A DNA stretch of 64,000 nucleotides from Streptomyces sp. CB01201 (GTDB taxonomy: Bacteria > Actinomycetota > Actinomycetes > Streptomycetales > Streptomycetaceae): the NCBI RefSeq assembly GCF_002803085.1, contig NZ_NNBJ01000030.1:62001-126000 (forward strand), read 5' to 3'. A program made the translations under genes and the position numbers. Shown here one piece after another: positions 41,706 through 50,605 of the stretch. The notes under the pieces were generated by a model, which did no database searches, was not told the origin of the DNA, and was given only the letters and a program-made list of their open reading frames with translations. The first letter of the stretch is position 1. Every line of letters begins with the position of its first letter.

Positions 41706-42536
41706 ATGGCCCGGGACCTCACGCGTGAGCTGACGGTCCGTACGGACGACGGCGCCGCACTCGCGGTCACCGTCCTCGCCCCGCTGGCGGGCGCGCCTTC
41801 GGACGTAGACGTGGTGCTGGTGCACGGGTGGGCGCATGCACGCCGGGTGTGGGGCACGGTCGCGGACCGTCTGATCCGGGCAGGCCACCGCGTGGTGCTG
41901 TACGACCAGCGCGGTCACGGCGCCTCCACCCTGGGCCGTACGCCGGTCTCGGTGGAGCGTCTGGGCGCCGACCTGGCAGCCGTGCTGGCCGAGACGAGCG
42001 CGCGCGAGGCGGTGCTCGTGGGCCACTCGGGCGGCGGGTTCTCCGCTCTGTCGTACGCCTCCGCGTCGCCGGCGGCGAGCCGGCTGCGCGGGCTGGTGCT
42101 GCTGGGCACGGCGGCGCACGGCCAGGACACCCCGGACAGCGAGGTGAAGATGATGGGCAGTGCCCTGTTCACCAGGGCACTCCACCAGCCGTGGCTCGGG
42201 CGGAAACTGCTCGGCTCCACCATGGGCAAGGACGTGGATCCCGGCGTGCAGGACGTGAACCGCCAACTGTTCGCCGCGACGGCCCCCCAGGTCCGGTCGG
42301 ACTTCTTCCGGTGCACCCGCGGCTGGGACGTGCGTGCGGCGCTGTCATCCGTCACGGTCCCGGCGGTCGTCCTGCACGGTGAGGCCGACAAGGTGATCGA
42401 CCCGGCCTTGGCGGAGACGCTCGCGAGCGTCCTACCCGGAGCCCGCTTCGCACGGGTCCCGGGCGCGGGCCACATGCTGCCGCTGGAACGCCCGCTGCTC
42501 GCGGTCTCGGCGGTTGCCGAACTCGCCTCGCGGTGA
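41706..42536 (+). CDS. Alpha/beta hydrolase, tailoring operon
   Basis: A 276-residue hydrolase with oxyanion region VLVHGWAH, nucleophile elbow VGHSGGGF, the acid in GEADKVIDP and His in GAGHMLPLE. GTG 41700 (overlapping the SRPBCC stop) or ATG 41706 can be the start. It could hydrolyse the ester formed by the Baeyer-Villiger-type enzyme, which would fit the gene order, or release the product from a carrier. Confidence 0.83.
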   Translation: MARDLTRELTVRTDDGAALAVTVLAPLAGAPSDVDVVLVHGWAHARRVWGTVADRLIRAGHRVVLYDQRGHGASTLGRTPVSVERLGADLAAVLAETSAREAVLVGHSGGGFSALSYASASPAASRLRGLVLLGTAAHGQDTPDSEVKMMGSALFTRALHQPWLGRKLLGSTMGKDVDPGVQDVNRQLFAATAPQVRSDFFRCTRGWDVRAALSSVTVPAVVLHGEADKVIDPALAETLASVLPGARFARVPGAGHMLPLERPLLAVSAVAELASR

Positions 42537-42547
42537 GGTGACCGGCC

Positions 42548-43234
42548 GTGATCGAGGAACTCCTGCCCCCGGGCGTCATGGCGTCGGAAGCCTTCGACGA
42601 CGCGGCTCCCGCTCCGCTCTTTCCGGCCGAGGCGGCCCTGATGAACGGCCGCCGGGCACGCCGGCGGGCCCAGTTCGCGACGGCCCGCGCCTGTGCCCGC
42701 CGCTGTCTTGCGGAACTCGGCCACCCGCCGGCCCCGCTGCTGCCGGGCGCGGGCGGCGCCCCCAGGTGGCCGTCGGGCGTGGTCGGCAGCATCACCCACT
42801 GCGAGGGGTACCGCGCCGCGGTGGCCGCGCCGGCCACCGCGGCGGCGGCTCTCGGCATCGACGCGGAACCGGCCGCCCCGCTTCCCACGGGTGTACTCGA
42901 CCTGATCGCCTCCCCGGCAGAACTCGCCCACCTGGACGCCCTCGCGCGGGCCGATCCCTCCCTGCCCTGGGACCGTGTCTTCTTCTCCGCGAAGGAGGCC
43001 ACGTACAAGGCCTGGTACCCGGCAACCGGCATCCGGCTCGGTTTCCGCGATGCCACCCTGTTCCTGTCCCCCACGGGCACCTTCGCGGCCACCCTCCGTC
43101 CTCCGGTCGCCCCGCCCGTGAGCCCGGTGTACGAGGGCCGCTGGCTGCGTTCCGACCGTCTGGTCCTGACGGCGGTCTCACGCGGAGAACGGCGCTGCTC
43201 CGCAGGTGTGCCGCCCGCACCCCGCGAGGCATGA
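42548..43234 (+). CDS. Sfp/EntD-type 4'-phosphopantetheinyl transferase
   Basis: A 228-residue protein with the EntD-subfamily motifs: SGVVGSITHC, GIDAEP (metal binding) and FFSAKEATYKAWYP. It attaches the phosphopantetheine arm to carrier proteins, here the two discrete carriers of the cluster (at 28402 and 36569). The GTG start at 42548 lies 12 bases after the hydrolase gene. It is the last gene of the tailoring operon and the likely right edge of the cluster. Confidence 0.92.
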   Translation: MIEELLPPGVMASEAFDDAAPAPLFPAEAALMNGRRARRRAQFATARACARRCLAELGHPPAPLLPGAGGAPRWPSGVVGSITHCEGYRAAVAAPATAAAALGIDAEPAAPLPTGVLDLIASPAELAHLDALARADPSLPWDRVFFSAKEATYKAWYPATGIRLGFRDATLFLSPTGTFAATLRPPVAPPVSPVYEGRWLRSDRLVLTAVSRGERRCSAGVPPAPREA

Positions 43235-43290
43235 CGCACCGCACCGCCCGGCCACGCGACAGGAGGGCGAGCCAGGCGGGGACGGGCTGG

Positions 43291-44130
43291 TCAGGGCTTC
43301 TCGGCAGGGCGGGTTCGTGCTCGCCGGGCCCGTACGCCCAGCGTCACCGCCGTCACGGCGACCAGAGCCGTCAGCAGCGCCCAGTCCGGTACCGCTTCGC
43401 CGACCCCCCTCGCCCACTCCTCCAGCGCGTACGAGTCGTCCACGTCCAGCAGGCCGGGCAGCGCCGTCGTGCCGTCGTACGCCAGGAACAGAGCGCCGAG
43501 GGCGATGAAGAACAGGCCCGACAGAAGGGACGTGGTGTGGAGTTGGAGGCGGCCGAGCTTCAGGACCCGGCCGCGCAGCCATTTGCGGCCGCCCAGTTCG
43601 AAGCGCTCCCACAGCAGGGCCAACAGGAACAGCGGGACCGCCATGCCCAGGGCGTACACCGCGAGCAGGAGGCCGCCGTAGACCGGGCTGCCGCCCATCG
43701 CCGCCACCATCAGGACGCTGCCCAGGATCGGGCCGGCGCAGAACCCGGCCAGTCCGTAGACCGCACCCAGCGCGTAAACGGACACCGCGGTGGTCGGGCG
43801 GATCTTCCCGGACAGCTCCGTCATGCGGCGGCTCGCGAAGCCCATGCCCACGATCTGCGCGACGCCGAGCGCGATGATCAGCCAGCCCCCGAAGAGGACC
43901 AACTGGTCGCGGTGGCCGTAGAAGAGGCGGCCCGCGTACGAGCCCGCCGCACCCAGCGGCACCAGGGTGGTGGCCAGGCCCGCGTAGAAGATTCCCGTGC
44001 GGGCGAGCAGCTTGGTGCGGCTGGAGATCGAGTACGCGAAGAACGCGGGCAGGAGCAGCGCGCTGCACGGGCTGAACAGGGCGAGCAGACCGCCCAGGAA
44101 CGCGGCGAGGTAACCGATGTTCGGGGTCAC
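43291..44130 (-). CDS. CcdA/DsbD-like thiol redox membrane protein
   Basis: A 279-residue membrane protein with about seven hydrophobic segments and two conserved cysteines in the CcdA layout: LFSPCSALLLPAFFAY near the start and GFCAGPILGS mid-protein. It moves reducing equivalents across the membrane to exported thioredoxin-like proteins. GTG 44130 overlaps the stop of the DsbA-like gene, so the two work together. It begins right after the biosynthetic cluster but is a common chromosomal pair. Confidence 0.85.
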   Translation of the reverse strand: MTPNIGYLAAFLGGLLALFSPCSALLLPAFFAYSISSRTKLLARTGIFYAGLATTLVPLGAAGSYAGRLFYGHRDQLVLFGGWLIIALGVAQIVGMGFASRRMTELSGKIRPTTAVSVYALGAVYGLAGFCAGPILGSVLMVAAMGGSPVYGGLLLAVYALGMAVPLFLLALLWERFELGGRKWLRGRVLKLGRLQLHTTSLLSGLFFIALGALFLAYDGTTALPGLLDVDDSYALEEWARGVGEAVPDWALLTALVAVTAVTLGVRARRARTRPAEKP

Positions 44131-44900
44131 TTCTTCGCCGCCGCCTCGATGACCCGCGCGAACTCGTCCATCGGCTGGGCGCCCGCGATGGGCGTGCCGT
44201 TGATGAGGAAGGAGGGAGTGGAGCTGGCGCCGAGCGCGTACGCCTCGTTCTGGTCCTTGGTCACCGCCGCCTTCGCCGCGTCGCTGTCCAGGTCCGTCTC
44301 GAAGCGCGCCGCGTCCGGCACGCCGGCCTCCTTGGCCAGCTCCTTGAGGCGGTCGCCGCCGAACCCCTTCTCCTTGGCGCCCTGCGCGTACGCCGCCGCG
44401 TGGAACTGCCAGAACTTCCCCTGCTGCCCGGCCGCCCACGCCCCGCGCGCGGCCGCCTCCGACTCGGCGCCGAAGATCGGGAAGTTGCGCCACTCGATGC
44501 GCAGGGTGCCGTTGTCGACGTACTTCTTCACCAGCTCCGGCTCGGTGTCGCGGGCGAACTTCCCGCAGTACGAACACTTGAAGTCGGCGTACTCGATCAT
44601 CACGACGGGCGCGTCGGTGCGGCCCTGCGCGAGCGGGTCCTTCGCCTCGCGGCGGGCCAGCTTCATCAGTTCGGGGTGAGCGCCCGACCCGGCCGGATCG
44701 GAGGCGGAGGAGGGCGCGGAGGGCTCGGAGGCGGAGGCCGCCGAGTCGTTGGCGGTGGGCTTCGGGTCGGGGGTGCTCGCCTGGTAGGAGGCGATACCGA
44801 GGACGGCGACGGCGGCCACCACGGCCGCCCCGATGAGGAACGGCTTGCGGGACTTGGCCGGTGCGGCGGGCCTGGACGACTGGGACGTGTTCTTGGGCAT
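44127..44900 (-). CDS. Membrane-anchored DsbA-like thioredoxin-fold protein
   Basis: A 257-residue protein: a single N-terminal membrane anchor (residues about 20-40), a Ser/Ala/Pro-rich linker, then a thioredoxin-fold domain with active site CSYC after MIEYADFK, and the cis-proline region STPSFLINGTP. It catalyses disulfide formation or isomerisation in exported proteins. Its redox partner is the CcdA-like protein of the overlapping gene. Confidence 0.9.
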   Translation of the reverse strand: MPKNTSQSSRPAAPAKSRKPFLIGAAVVAAVAVLGIASYQASTPDPKPTANDSAASASEPSAPSSASDPAGSGAHPELMKLARREAKDPLAQGRTDAPVVMIEYADFKCSYCGKFARDTEPELVKKYVDNGTLRIEWRNFPIFGAESEAAARGAWAAGQQGKFWQFHAAAYAQGAKEKGFGGDRLKELAKEAGVPDAARFETDLDSDAAKAAVTKDQNEAYALGASSTPSFLINGTPIAGAQPMDEFARVIEAAAKK

Positions 44901-45014
44901 GCGGGACTCCGGGTGCGTACGCCTACGTACACCCTGGCGGGCGTGCGTGAGGAAAGTGCGAAGGGAAACGCAGGGGAAAGGGGACGGAAGGCCGCGGGAG
45001 GGCGGACCGGCCGT

Positions 45015-45617
45015 CTAGACCCTGAGCACCGAGAGTTCGACGGGAGTGGGCGCGCTGAGCGTGGGCCCGCGCAGCGGCGGGTTGCGGTAGGCCGCGTACA
45101 GCGCGCCGAGCGATGCGGGCGCGGCACGGTCCTCCAGGACCGGGGCCTGGTCGTGCGCGGTGCGGACGCGGACCGGCGCGGCGGGGTCGGAGTCCTGCTG
45201 CTTGCCGCCCTGCCGGCAGCCGGGCACGCCCGAGCCGTCCGCGAAGGCGGGCGCCGGCACCTTCGTCGCGGGCGCGACGGCGGCAGGCGAGGCAGATCCG
45301 GCAGGCGCGGCTGGGGCTTCCGTGGCCGACCCAGCAAACGCAGCCGGGACATCCACGGCCGACCCAGCAAACGCAGCCGGGACATCCACGGCCGACCCAG
45401 CAGACGCAACCAGGACATCCGTGGCCGACCCGGCAGACGCGGCCAGGGCTTGCGCGGCCGGAGTCGCCGCGGCCGGCGGGATCGGCGCGACCGATGCCGC
45501 TGTCACCGGCGCCGCCGACGCCGTCGTGACCGCTCCGCACAGCGCCACCGCCAGCACCCCGAGCACCAGCAGCAGCGCCGCGGTGAGGCGGCGGCGCGGG
45601 GCTCGGGAGCGGGGCAT
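45015..45617 (-). CDS. Secreted Ala-rich protein with 11-residue repeats
   Basis: A 200-residue protein with an N-terminal signal peptide (RRRLTAALLLVLGVLAVALCGA...ASA). The mature N-terminal half is Ala/Pro/Val-rich and contains 11-residue repeats of the kind AGSAVDVPAAF. The C-terminal part has GVPGCRQGGKQQDSD and a short conserved end. No enzyme domain is visible. It is in the same direction as the DsbA/CcdA pair, 114 bases upstream of it. Confidence 0.55.
   Translation of the reverse strand: MPRSRAPRRRLTAALLLVLGVLAVALCGAVTTASAAPVTAASVAPIPPAAATPAAQALAASAGSATDVLVASAGSAVDVPAAFAGSAVDVPAAFAGSATEAPAAPAGSASPAAVAPATKVPAPAFADGSGVPGCRQGGKQQDSDPAAPVRVRTAHDQAPVLEDRAAPASLGALYAAYRNPPLRGPTLSAPTPVELSVLRV
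45320..45451. repeat. Four tandem copies of a 33-bp unit inside a secreted-protein gene
   Basis: Units at 45320, 45353, 45386 and 45419. The first two differ at only two bases; the third and fourth are progressively diverged. Each encodes an 11-residue repeat of the secreted protein. Confidence 0.85.
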
Positions 45618-45701
45618 GCCCGAAATGGTACGGGGTGGGCCCCGGATCGGGTCGAAATGCGTTCGCCACTCGTCCTCGGCGGGTGAGATCCTGAATCAGG
45701 T

Positions 45702-48700
45702 ATGTCTACTTCCTTCGCCGATCTCCAGACGCTGCTCGACGGGGCCTCGCTGCGCGATGCCCACCGCCTGGGCCGCCGTCTCGAAGGCGCCCGCCGCATC
45801 CGTAAGCCCGAGGCCCGGCAGGCCGTGCTCGACGAGATCGCCGCCGAGGCCCAGAAGTCCGCCGAGCGCGTCGCCCGGCGGTCCGCCCGCATGCCCGAGG
45901 TCACCTACCCCGAGCAGCTTCCGGTCAGCCAGAAGAAGGACGACATCCTGGAGGCGATACGCGACCACCAGGTCGTGATCGTCGCGGGTGAGACCGGCTC
46001 CGGCAAGACCACCCAGATCCCCAAGATCTGCATGGAGCTGGGCCGCGGGGTGCGCGGCATGATCGGGCACACCCAGCCCCGCCGGATCGCGGCCCGTACG
46101 GTCGCGGACCGCATCGCCGAGGAGCTGAAGACGCCGCTGGGCGAGGCGGTCGGCTGGAAGGTCAGGTTCACCGATCAGGTGGACCAGGACGCGACCTTCG
46201 TGAAGCTGATGACCGACGGCATCCTGCTCGCCGAGATCCAGACGGACCGCGAGCTGCGCGGCTACGACACGATCATCATCGACGAGGCCCACGAGCGGTC
46301 CCTGAACATCGACTTCCTGCTCGGCTATCTGGCCCAGCTGCTGCCCAGGCGCCCCGACCTGAAGGTCGTCATCACCTCGGCGACCATCGACCCCGAGCGG
46401 TTCTCGCGGCACTTCGGGGACGCCCCGATCGTCGAGGTCAGCGGCCGTACGTATCCGGTCGAGGTGCGCTACCGGCCGCTCCTGGAAGAGGACAGCGAAG
46501 ACGCCGACCGCGACCAGATCACCGCGATCTGCGACGCCGTGGACGAGCTCCAGGCCGAGGGGCCGGGCGACATCCTGGTCTTCCTGTCGGGCGAGCGCGA
46601 GATCCGGGACACCGCGGACGCCCTGATCAAGAAGAACCTCCGCTCGACCGAGGTGCTCCCCCTCTACGCGCGCCTCTCGCACGCCGAGCAGCACCGCGTC
46701 TTCCAGCAGCACAGCGGCCGCCGGATCGTCCTCGCGACCAACGTCGCCGAGACCTCGCTGACCGTTCCCGGCATCAAGTACGTCATCGACCCGGGCACCG
46801 CCCGCATCTCGCGCTACAGCCACCGCACCAAGGTGCAGCGGCTGCCGATCGAGCCGGTCTCGCAGGCCAGCGCCAACCAGCGCAAGGGCCGCTGCGGCCG
46901 TACGTCCGACGGCGTCTGCATCCGGCTCTACAGCGAGGACGACTTCCTCACCCGGCCCGAGTTCACCGACGCGGAGATCCTCCGCACCAACCTGGCGTCC
47001 GTCATCCTCCAGATGACCGCGGCCAGCCTCGGCGACATCGAGAAGTTCCCGTTCATCGACCCGCCGGACCACCGCAACATCCGCGACGGCGTCCAACTGC
47101 TCCAGGAACTCGGAGCGTTGGACCCGGCGGAGAAGGACCCGAAGAAGCGCCTCACCCAACAGGGCCGCAAACTCAGCCAGTTGCCCGTCGACCCGCGCCT
47201 GGCCCGCATGGTCCTGGAGGCGGACCGCAACGGCTGCGTGCGCGAGGTCATGGTCATCGCGGCCGCGCTCTCCATCCAGGACCCCCGCGAGCGCCCCTCC
47301 GACAAGCAGACGCAGGCCGACCAGCAGCACGCCCGCTTCAAGGACGAGACCAGCGACTTCCTGGCCTTCCTCAACCTGTGGCGGTACGTCCGCGAGCAGC
47401 AGAAGGAGCGCGGCTCCTCCAGCTTCCGCCGGATGTGCAAGCAGGAGTACCTGAACTTCCTGCGCATCCGCGAGTGGCAGGACATCTACTCGCAGCTGCG
47501 GACCGTGGCCAAGACCATGGGCATCCACCTCAACGAGGAGGACGCACCCGAACAGTCCGTCCACACCTCGCTGTTGGCGGGCCTGCTCTCCCACATCGGG
47601 CTCAAGGACACCGACAAGAACGAGTACCTCGGCGCCCGCAGCGCCAAGTTCGCGATCTTCCCGGGCTCGGCGCTGTTCAAGAAGCAGCCCAAGCTCGTGA
47701 TGTCGGCGGAGCTCGTGGAGACCTCCCGGCTGTGGGCCCGGGTGAACGCGAAGATCGAGCCCGAGTGGGTCGAGCCGCTCGCCCAGCACCTGGTCAAGCG
47801 CACCTACAGCGAGCCGCACTGGGAGAAGGACCAGGCCGCGGTGATGGCGTACGAGCGCGTGACGCTGTACGGCGTGCCGATCGTGGCCAACCGCAAGGTC
47901 AACTACGGGCGCATCGACGCCGAGGCCTCGCGCGAGCTGTTCATCCGCAACGCGCTGGTCGAGGGCGACTGGCGCACGCACCACAAGTTCTTCGCGGACA
48001 ACCGCAAACTCCTCACCGAGGTCGAGGAGTTGGAGCACCGCGCCCGCCGCCGCGACATCCTCGTGGACGACGAGACGCTGTACGACTTCTACGACCGGCG
48101 GGTGCCCGAACACGTCGTGTCCGGCGCGCACTTCGACTCCTGGTGGAAGCACAAGAAGCGCGACGAGCCCGAACTCCTCGATTTCGAGCGCGAGATGCTC
48201 ATCAACGAGAAGGCGGGAGCCGTCACCAAGGACGACTACCCCGACTCGTGGCGCCAGGGCCCGCTGAAGTTCCGGGTGACCTACCAGTTCGAGCCGGGTG
48301 CGGACGCGGACGGCGTGACCGTGCACGTGCCGCTCCAGGTGCTGAACCAGGTCACCGACGAGGGCTTCGACTGGCAGATCCCGGGCCTGCGCGAGGAGGT
48401 CGTCACGGAGCTGATCCGCTCCCTGCCGAAGCCGATCCGCCGGCACTACGTCCCGGCGCCCAACTACGCCTCGAAGTTCCTGGACCGTGCCGTCCCGTTG
48501 CAGGAGCCGCTGCCGGTGACGCTGGCCCGGGAACTCCAGCGGATGGTGGGCGTCCCGGTCACGGCCGACGACTTCGACCTGAGCCGGGTACCGGACCACC
48601 TCAAGATCACCTTCCGGATCGTCGACGAGCGGCGCCGCAAGCTGGCCGAGGACAAGGACCTGGAGGCGCTCAAGCTCCAGCTGCGCCCCAAGGCCCGCCA

Positions 48701-49622
48701 GGCCCTCTCCCAGGCCGCCGCGGCGACCGCGGGGCCCACGGGCGAGTCCATCGAGCGCTCGGGCCTCACGGACTGGACGATCGGCACCCTGACGAAGGTC
48801 TTCGAGACGCGTCGGGCCGGCCAGCCGGTGAAGGCCTTCCCCGCCCTCGTGGACGCGGGCGAGAGCGTCTCCGTACGCCTCTTCGACACCGAGGCCGAGC
48901 AGCGCCAGGCGATGTGGCGGGGCACCCGGAAGCTGATCCTGCTCAACATCCCGGTGAACCCGGCCAAGTTCGCCTCCGACAAGCTCACCAACCAACAGAA
49001 GCTCGCCCTGTCGCGCAATCCGCACGGCTCGATCCAGGCGCTCTTCGACGACTGCGCGACGGCGGCCGCGGACAAGCTGATCGCGGACCACGGCGGCCCC
49101 GCCTGGGACGAGGAATCGTTCCGCAAGCTGTACGACAAGGTCCGCGCGGACCTGGTGGACGCCACGGTGCGCACGGTCGGCCAGGTCCAGCAGATCCTGG
49201 CCGCCTGGCAGGCCTGTGAGCGGCGCCTGAAGGCCACGAGCAGCCTGACCCTGGTCGCCAACGTCGCGGACGTACGCAAGCAGCTGGCGGCCCTCGTGCC
49301 GCCCGGCTTCGTCACCCTGACCGGCCTCAAGCGGCTGCCCGACCTGATGCGCTACCTGGTCGCGGTGGACCGCCGGCTCCAGCAGATGCCGACGGCCGTC
49401 CAGCGCGACACCACGCGCATGGAGAAGGTGCACGAGATGCAGGACGAGTACGCCTGGCTGCTTGAGCAGTTGCCGCAGGGGCGGCCGGTGCCGCAGCCGG
49501 TCCTGGACATCCGCTGGATGATCGAGGAGCTGCGGGTGAGCTACTTCGCGCACGCGCTCGGCACGGCGTTCCCGGTCTCCGACAAGCGCATCGTGAAGGC
49601 GATCGACGCGGCGGCCCCGTAG
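45702..49622 (+). CDS. hrpA: ATP-dependent RNA helicase HrpA
   Basis: A 1306-residue DEAH-box helicase, the usual length for HrpA. Visible are Walker A GETGSGKTT (96-104), QPRRIAA, the DEAH box (194-197, IIIDEAHERS), the SAT motif, motif V/VI (ATNVAETSLTV; QRKGRCGR), then the helicase-associated and OB regions and the long C-terminal DUF3418 portion (about 700-1306). It unwinds structured RNA; in other bacteria it helps rescue stalled ribosomes. It starts at ATG 45702, directly after a promoter-like gap, and is followed by tRNA-Asp. Confidence 0.95.
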   Translation: MSTSFADLQTLLDGASLRDAHRLGRRLEGARRIRKPEARQAVLDEIAAEAQKSAERVARRSARMPEVTYPEQLPVSQKKDDILEAIRDHQVVIVAGETGSGKTTQIPKICMELGRGVRGMIGHTQPRRIAARTVADRIAEELKTPLGEAVGWKVRFTDQVDQDATFVKLMTDGILLAEIQTDRELRGYDTIIIDEAHERSLNIDFLLGYLAQLLPRRPDLKVVITSATIDPERFSRHFGDAPIVEVSGRTYPVEVRYRPLLEEDSEDADRDQITAICDAVDELQAEGPGDILVFLSGEREIRDTADALIKKNLRSTEVLPLYARLSHAEQHRVFQQHSGRRIVLATNVAETSLTVPGIKYVIDPGTARISRYSHRTKVQRLPIEPVSQASANQRKGRCGRTSDGVCIRLYSEDDFLTRPEFTDAEILRTNLASVILQMTAASLGDIEKFPFIDPPDHRNIRDGVQLLQELGALDPAEKDPKKRLTQQGRKLSQLPVDPRLARMVLEADRNGCVREVMVIAAALSIQDPRERPSDKQTQADQQHARFKDETSDFLAFLNLWRYVREQQKERGSSSFRRMCKQEYLNFLRIREWQDIYSQLRTVAKTMGIHLNEEDAPEQSVHTSLLAGLLSHIGLKDTDKNEYLGARSAKFAIFPGSALFKKQPKLVMSAELVETSRLWARVNAKIEPEWVEPLAQHLVKRTYSEPHWEKDQAAVMAYERVTLYGVPIVANRKVNYGRIDAEASRELFIRNALVEGDWRTHHKFFADNRKLLTEVEELEHRARRRDILVDDETLYDFYDRRVPEHVVSGAHFDSWWKHKKRDEPELLDFEREMLINEKAGAVTKDDYPDSWRQGPLKFRVTYQFEPGADADGVTVHVPLQVLNQVTDEGFDWQIPGLREEVVTELIRSLPKPIRRHYVPAPNYASKFLDRAVPLQEPLPVTLARELQRMVGVPVTADDFDLSRVPDHLKITFRIVDERRRKLAEDKDLEALKLQLRPKARQALSQAAAATAGPTGESIERSGLTDWTIGTLTKVFETRRAGQPVKAFPALVDAGESVSVRLFDTEAEQRQAMWRGTRKLILLNIPVNPAKFASDKLTNQQKLALSRNPHGSIQALFDDCATAAADKLIADHGGPAWDEESFRKLYDKVRADLVDATVRTVGQVQQILAAWQACERRLKATSSLTLVANVADVRKQLAALVPPGFVTLTGLKRLPDLMRYLVAVDRRLQQMPTAVQRDTTRMEKVHEMQDEYAWLLEQLPQGRPVPQPVLDIRWMIEELRVSYFAHALGTAFPVSDKRIVKAIDAAAP

Positions 49623-49644
49623 CGCGGGCATCGCTGTGAGTGAG

Positions 49645-49675
49645 TTCGACCTGACCGTCTGACCTGCTGTACAGT
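49645..49675 (+). promoter_or_regulatory. Possible promoter of tRNA-Asp
   Basis: TTCGAC (49645-49650) and TACAGT (49670-49675) with 19 bases between resemble -35 and -10 boxes; the tRNA begins 38 bases later. The spacing is slightly long, so confidence is low. Confidence 0.35.
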
Positions 49676-49712
49676 CTCACTCGCAGCCAAGCACGAACGG
49701 GCTGCGAAACGA

Positions 49713-49787
49713 GGTCCTGTGGAGCAGTTTGGAGTGCTCGCCACCCTGTCAAGGTGGAGGCCGCGGGTTCAAATCCCGTCAGGACCG
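49713..49787 (+). tRNA. tRNA-Asp (anticodon GTC), second copy
   Basis: Identical over all 75 bases to the tRNA-Asp at 17486-17560, including the GTC anticodon and discriminator G. It is followed by a terminator hairpin and by repeats of its own 3' end. Confidence 0.95.
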
Positions 49788-50046
49788 CAGTAGGTGAAGG
49801 GCCGCATCCCACCGGATGCGGCCCTTCGTCGTATGCCCCGAGGCCGCGCCCCGCGGCGGAGCCGCGAACAGACACAGCAAATCCCGTCAGGACCGCAGTA
49901 GGTGAAGGGCCGCATTCCACGGGATGCGGCCCTTCGCCGTGCGCCCCGAGGCCGCGCCCCGCGGCGGAGCCGCGAACAGACACAGCAAATCCCGTCAGGA
50001 CCGCAGTAGGGCAGGCGAGAGGCCGCATCCCACCGGATGCGGCCTC
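49771..50046 (+). repeat. 108-bp tandem repeat containing the tRNA-Asp 3' end and its terminator
   Basis: The 24-base sequence that starts AAATCCCGTCAGGACC occurs at 49771, 49879 and 49987, exactly 108 bases apart. Each copy has the last 17 bases of tRNA-Asp, CAGTAGG, a terminator hairpin and, in the first two, an 80% GC spacer ending in ACAGACACAGC. The third copy is cut after its hairpin. Small compensating changes between hairpins show the copies are not very recent. Confidence 0.88.
49796..49827 (+). terminator. Terminator of the second tRNA-Asp (repeat copy 1)
   Basis: A 14-bp perfect stem, GAAGGGCCGCATCC with a four-base loop. Equivalent hairpins in the later repeat copies lie at about 49904-49935 and 50019-50046. 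Confidence 0.8.
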
Positions 50047-50180
50047 CGTCGTTTGGCCGCCAGGCTCCAACGAGGCGCGGATCCCCCCGGATCCGGGCCT
50101 TCTCGGCGTCTTGACGGGGGCACCTGCCGCCGGTACCCCTGCAAGGGAGGGGAACGGGGGCGCCCCCCGGGAGGTGGTCC

Positions 50181-50354
50181 GTGGCGGCTTCGGCGAGGCA
50201 CGAGACGCGGGCGCTGCTGCGTGCCCATCTGTCGGCCGCTCTGGGCTACCGACACCTCACCCGGCACTGCGCGGTCTGCCACCGCCTCCTGCGGCTCGCC
50301 ATGGAGGTTGCCGACCCCGTCAGGCCCGAGGACGAAAGTCCCCCCAACCGGTGA
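50181..50354 (+). CDS. Small conserved actinomycete protein (DUF6274-like)
   Basis: A 57-residue protein beginning at GTG 50181, preceded by GGGAGGTG. It has a helical Arg-rich N-terminal half and a CxxC-like HCAVCHRLLRLAM segment. It resembles a small family (DUF6274, recalled) found between hrpA and bldC in Streptomyces. Function unknown. Codon positions and a good ribosome site support it. Confidence 0.65.
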   Translation: MAASARHETRALLRAHLSAALGYRHLTRHCAVCHRLLRLAMEVADPVRPEDESPPNR

Positions 50355-50605
50355 CCTATGGCGGGTCGGTGACGATCCGTGCGGTGAGAGGCTCGGGAGT
50401 GAAGGTGCCTTGAGGGTGTGACGGGAGTCACGGAACGAGTTTCCGGAACCAGTGCACTTACACCCCTCATACAACGCCCCGATTTAATATGTGCAATTGC
50501 ACCACCCTCGGCGGTGTTGCCCGGGAGTCGCCGGAAGGCACCCCACCGAAGCGGCCACGGGTCGGCATGGAGGAGTTGCCGGACGTGCCGGACAAGGCCG
50601 GACAT
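50355..50605. other. Gap between DUF6274-like gene and the bldC terminator
   Basis: About 250 bases with no credible gene. It includes an AT-richer stretch near 50450-50510 that could hold a promoter, but no boxes are assigned. Confidence 0.4.

Noticed and set aside
45696..49631. A continuous open frame of about 1300 codons on the minus strand opposite the HrpA gene
   Set aside because: It is the mirror of a GC-rich coding frame; its protein has no domain, while the plus strand encodes an HrpA with every helicase motif.
49879..50010. Additional tRNA genes or pseudogenes in the repeats
   Set aside because: Only the last 17 bases of tRNA-Asp are repeated; no cloverleaf can form.
49754..50413. 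Open frame of 219 codons starting in tRNA-Asp
   Set aside because: It arises from the 108-bp repeats (a multiple of three), which repeat the same peptide; it begins within the tRNA and has no ribosome site.
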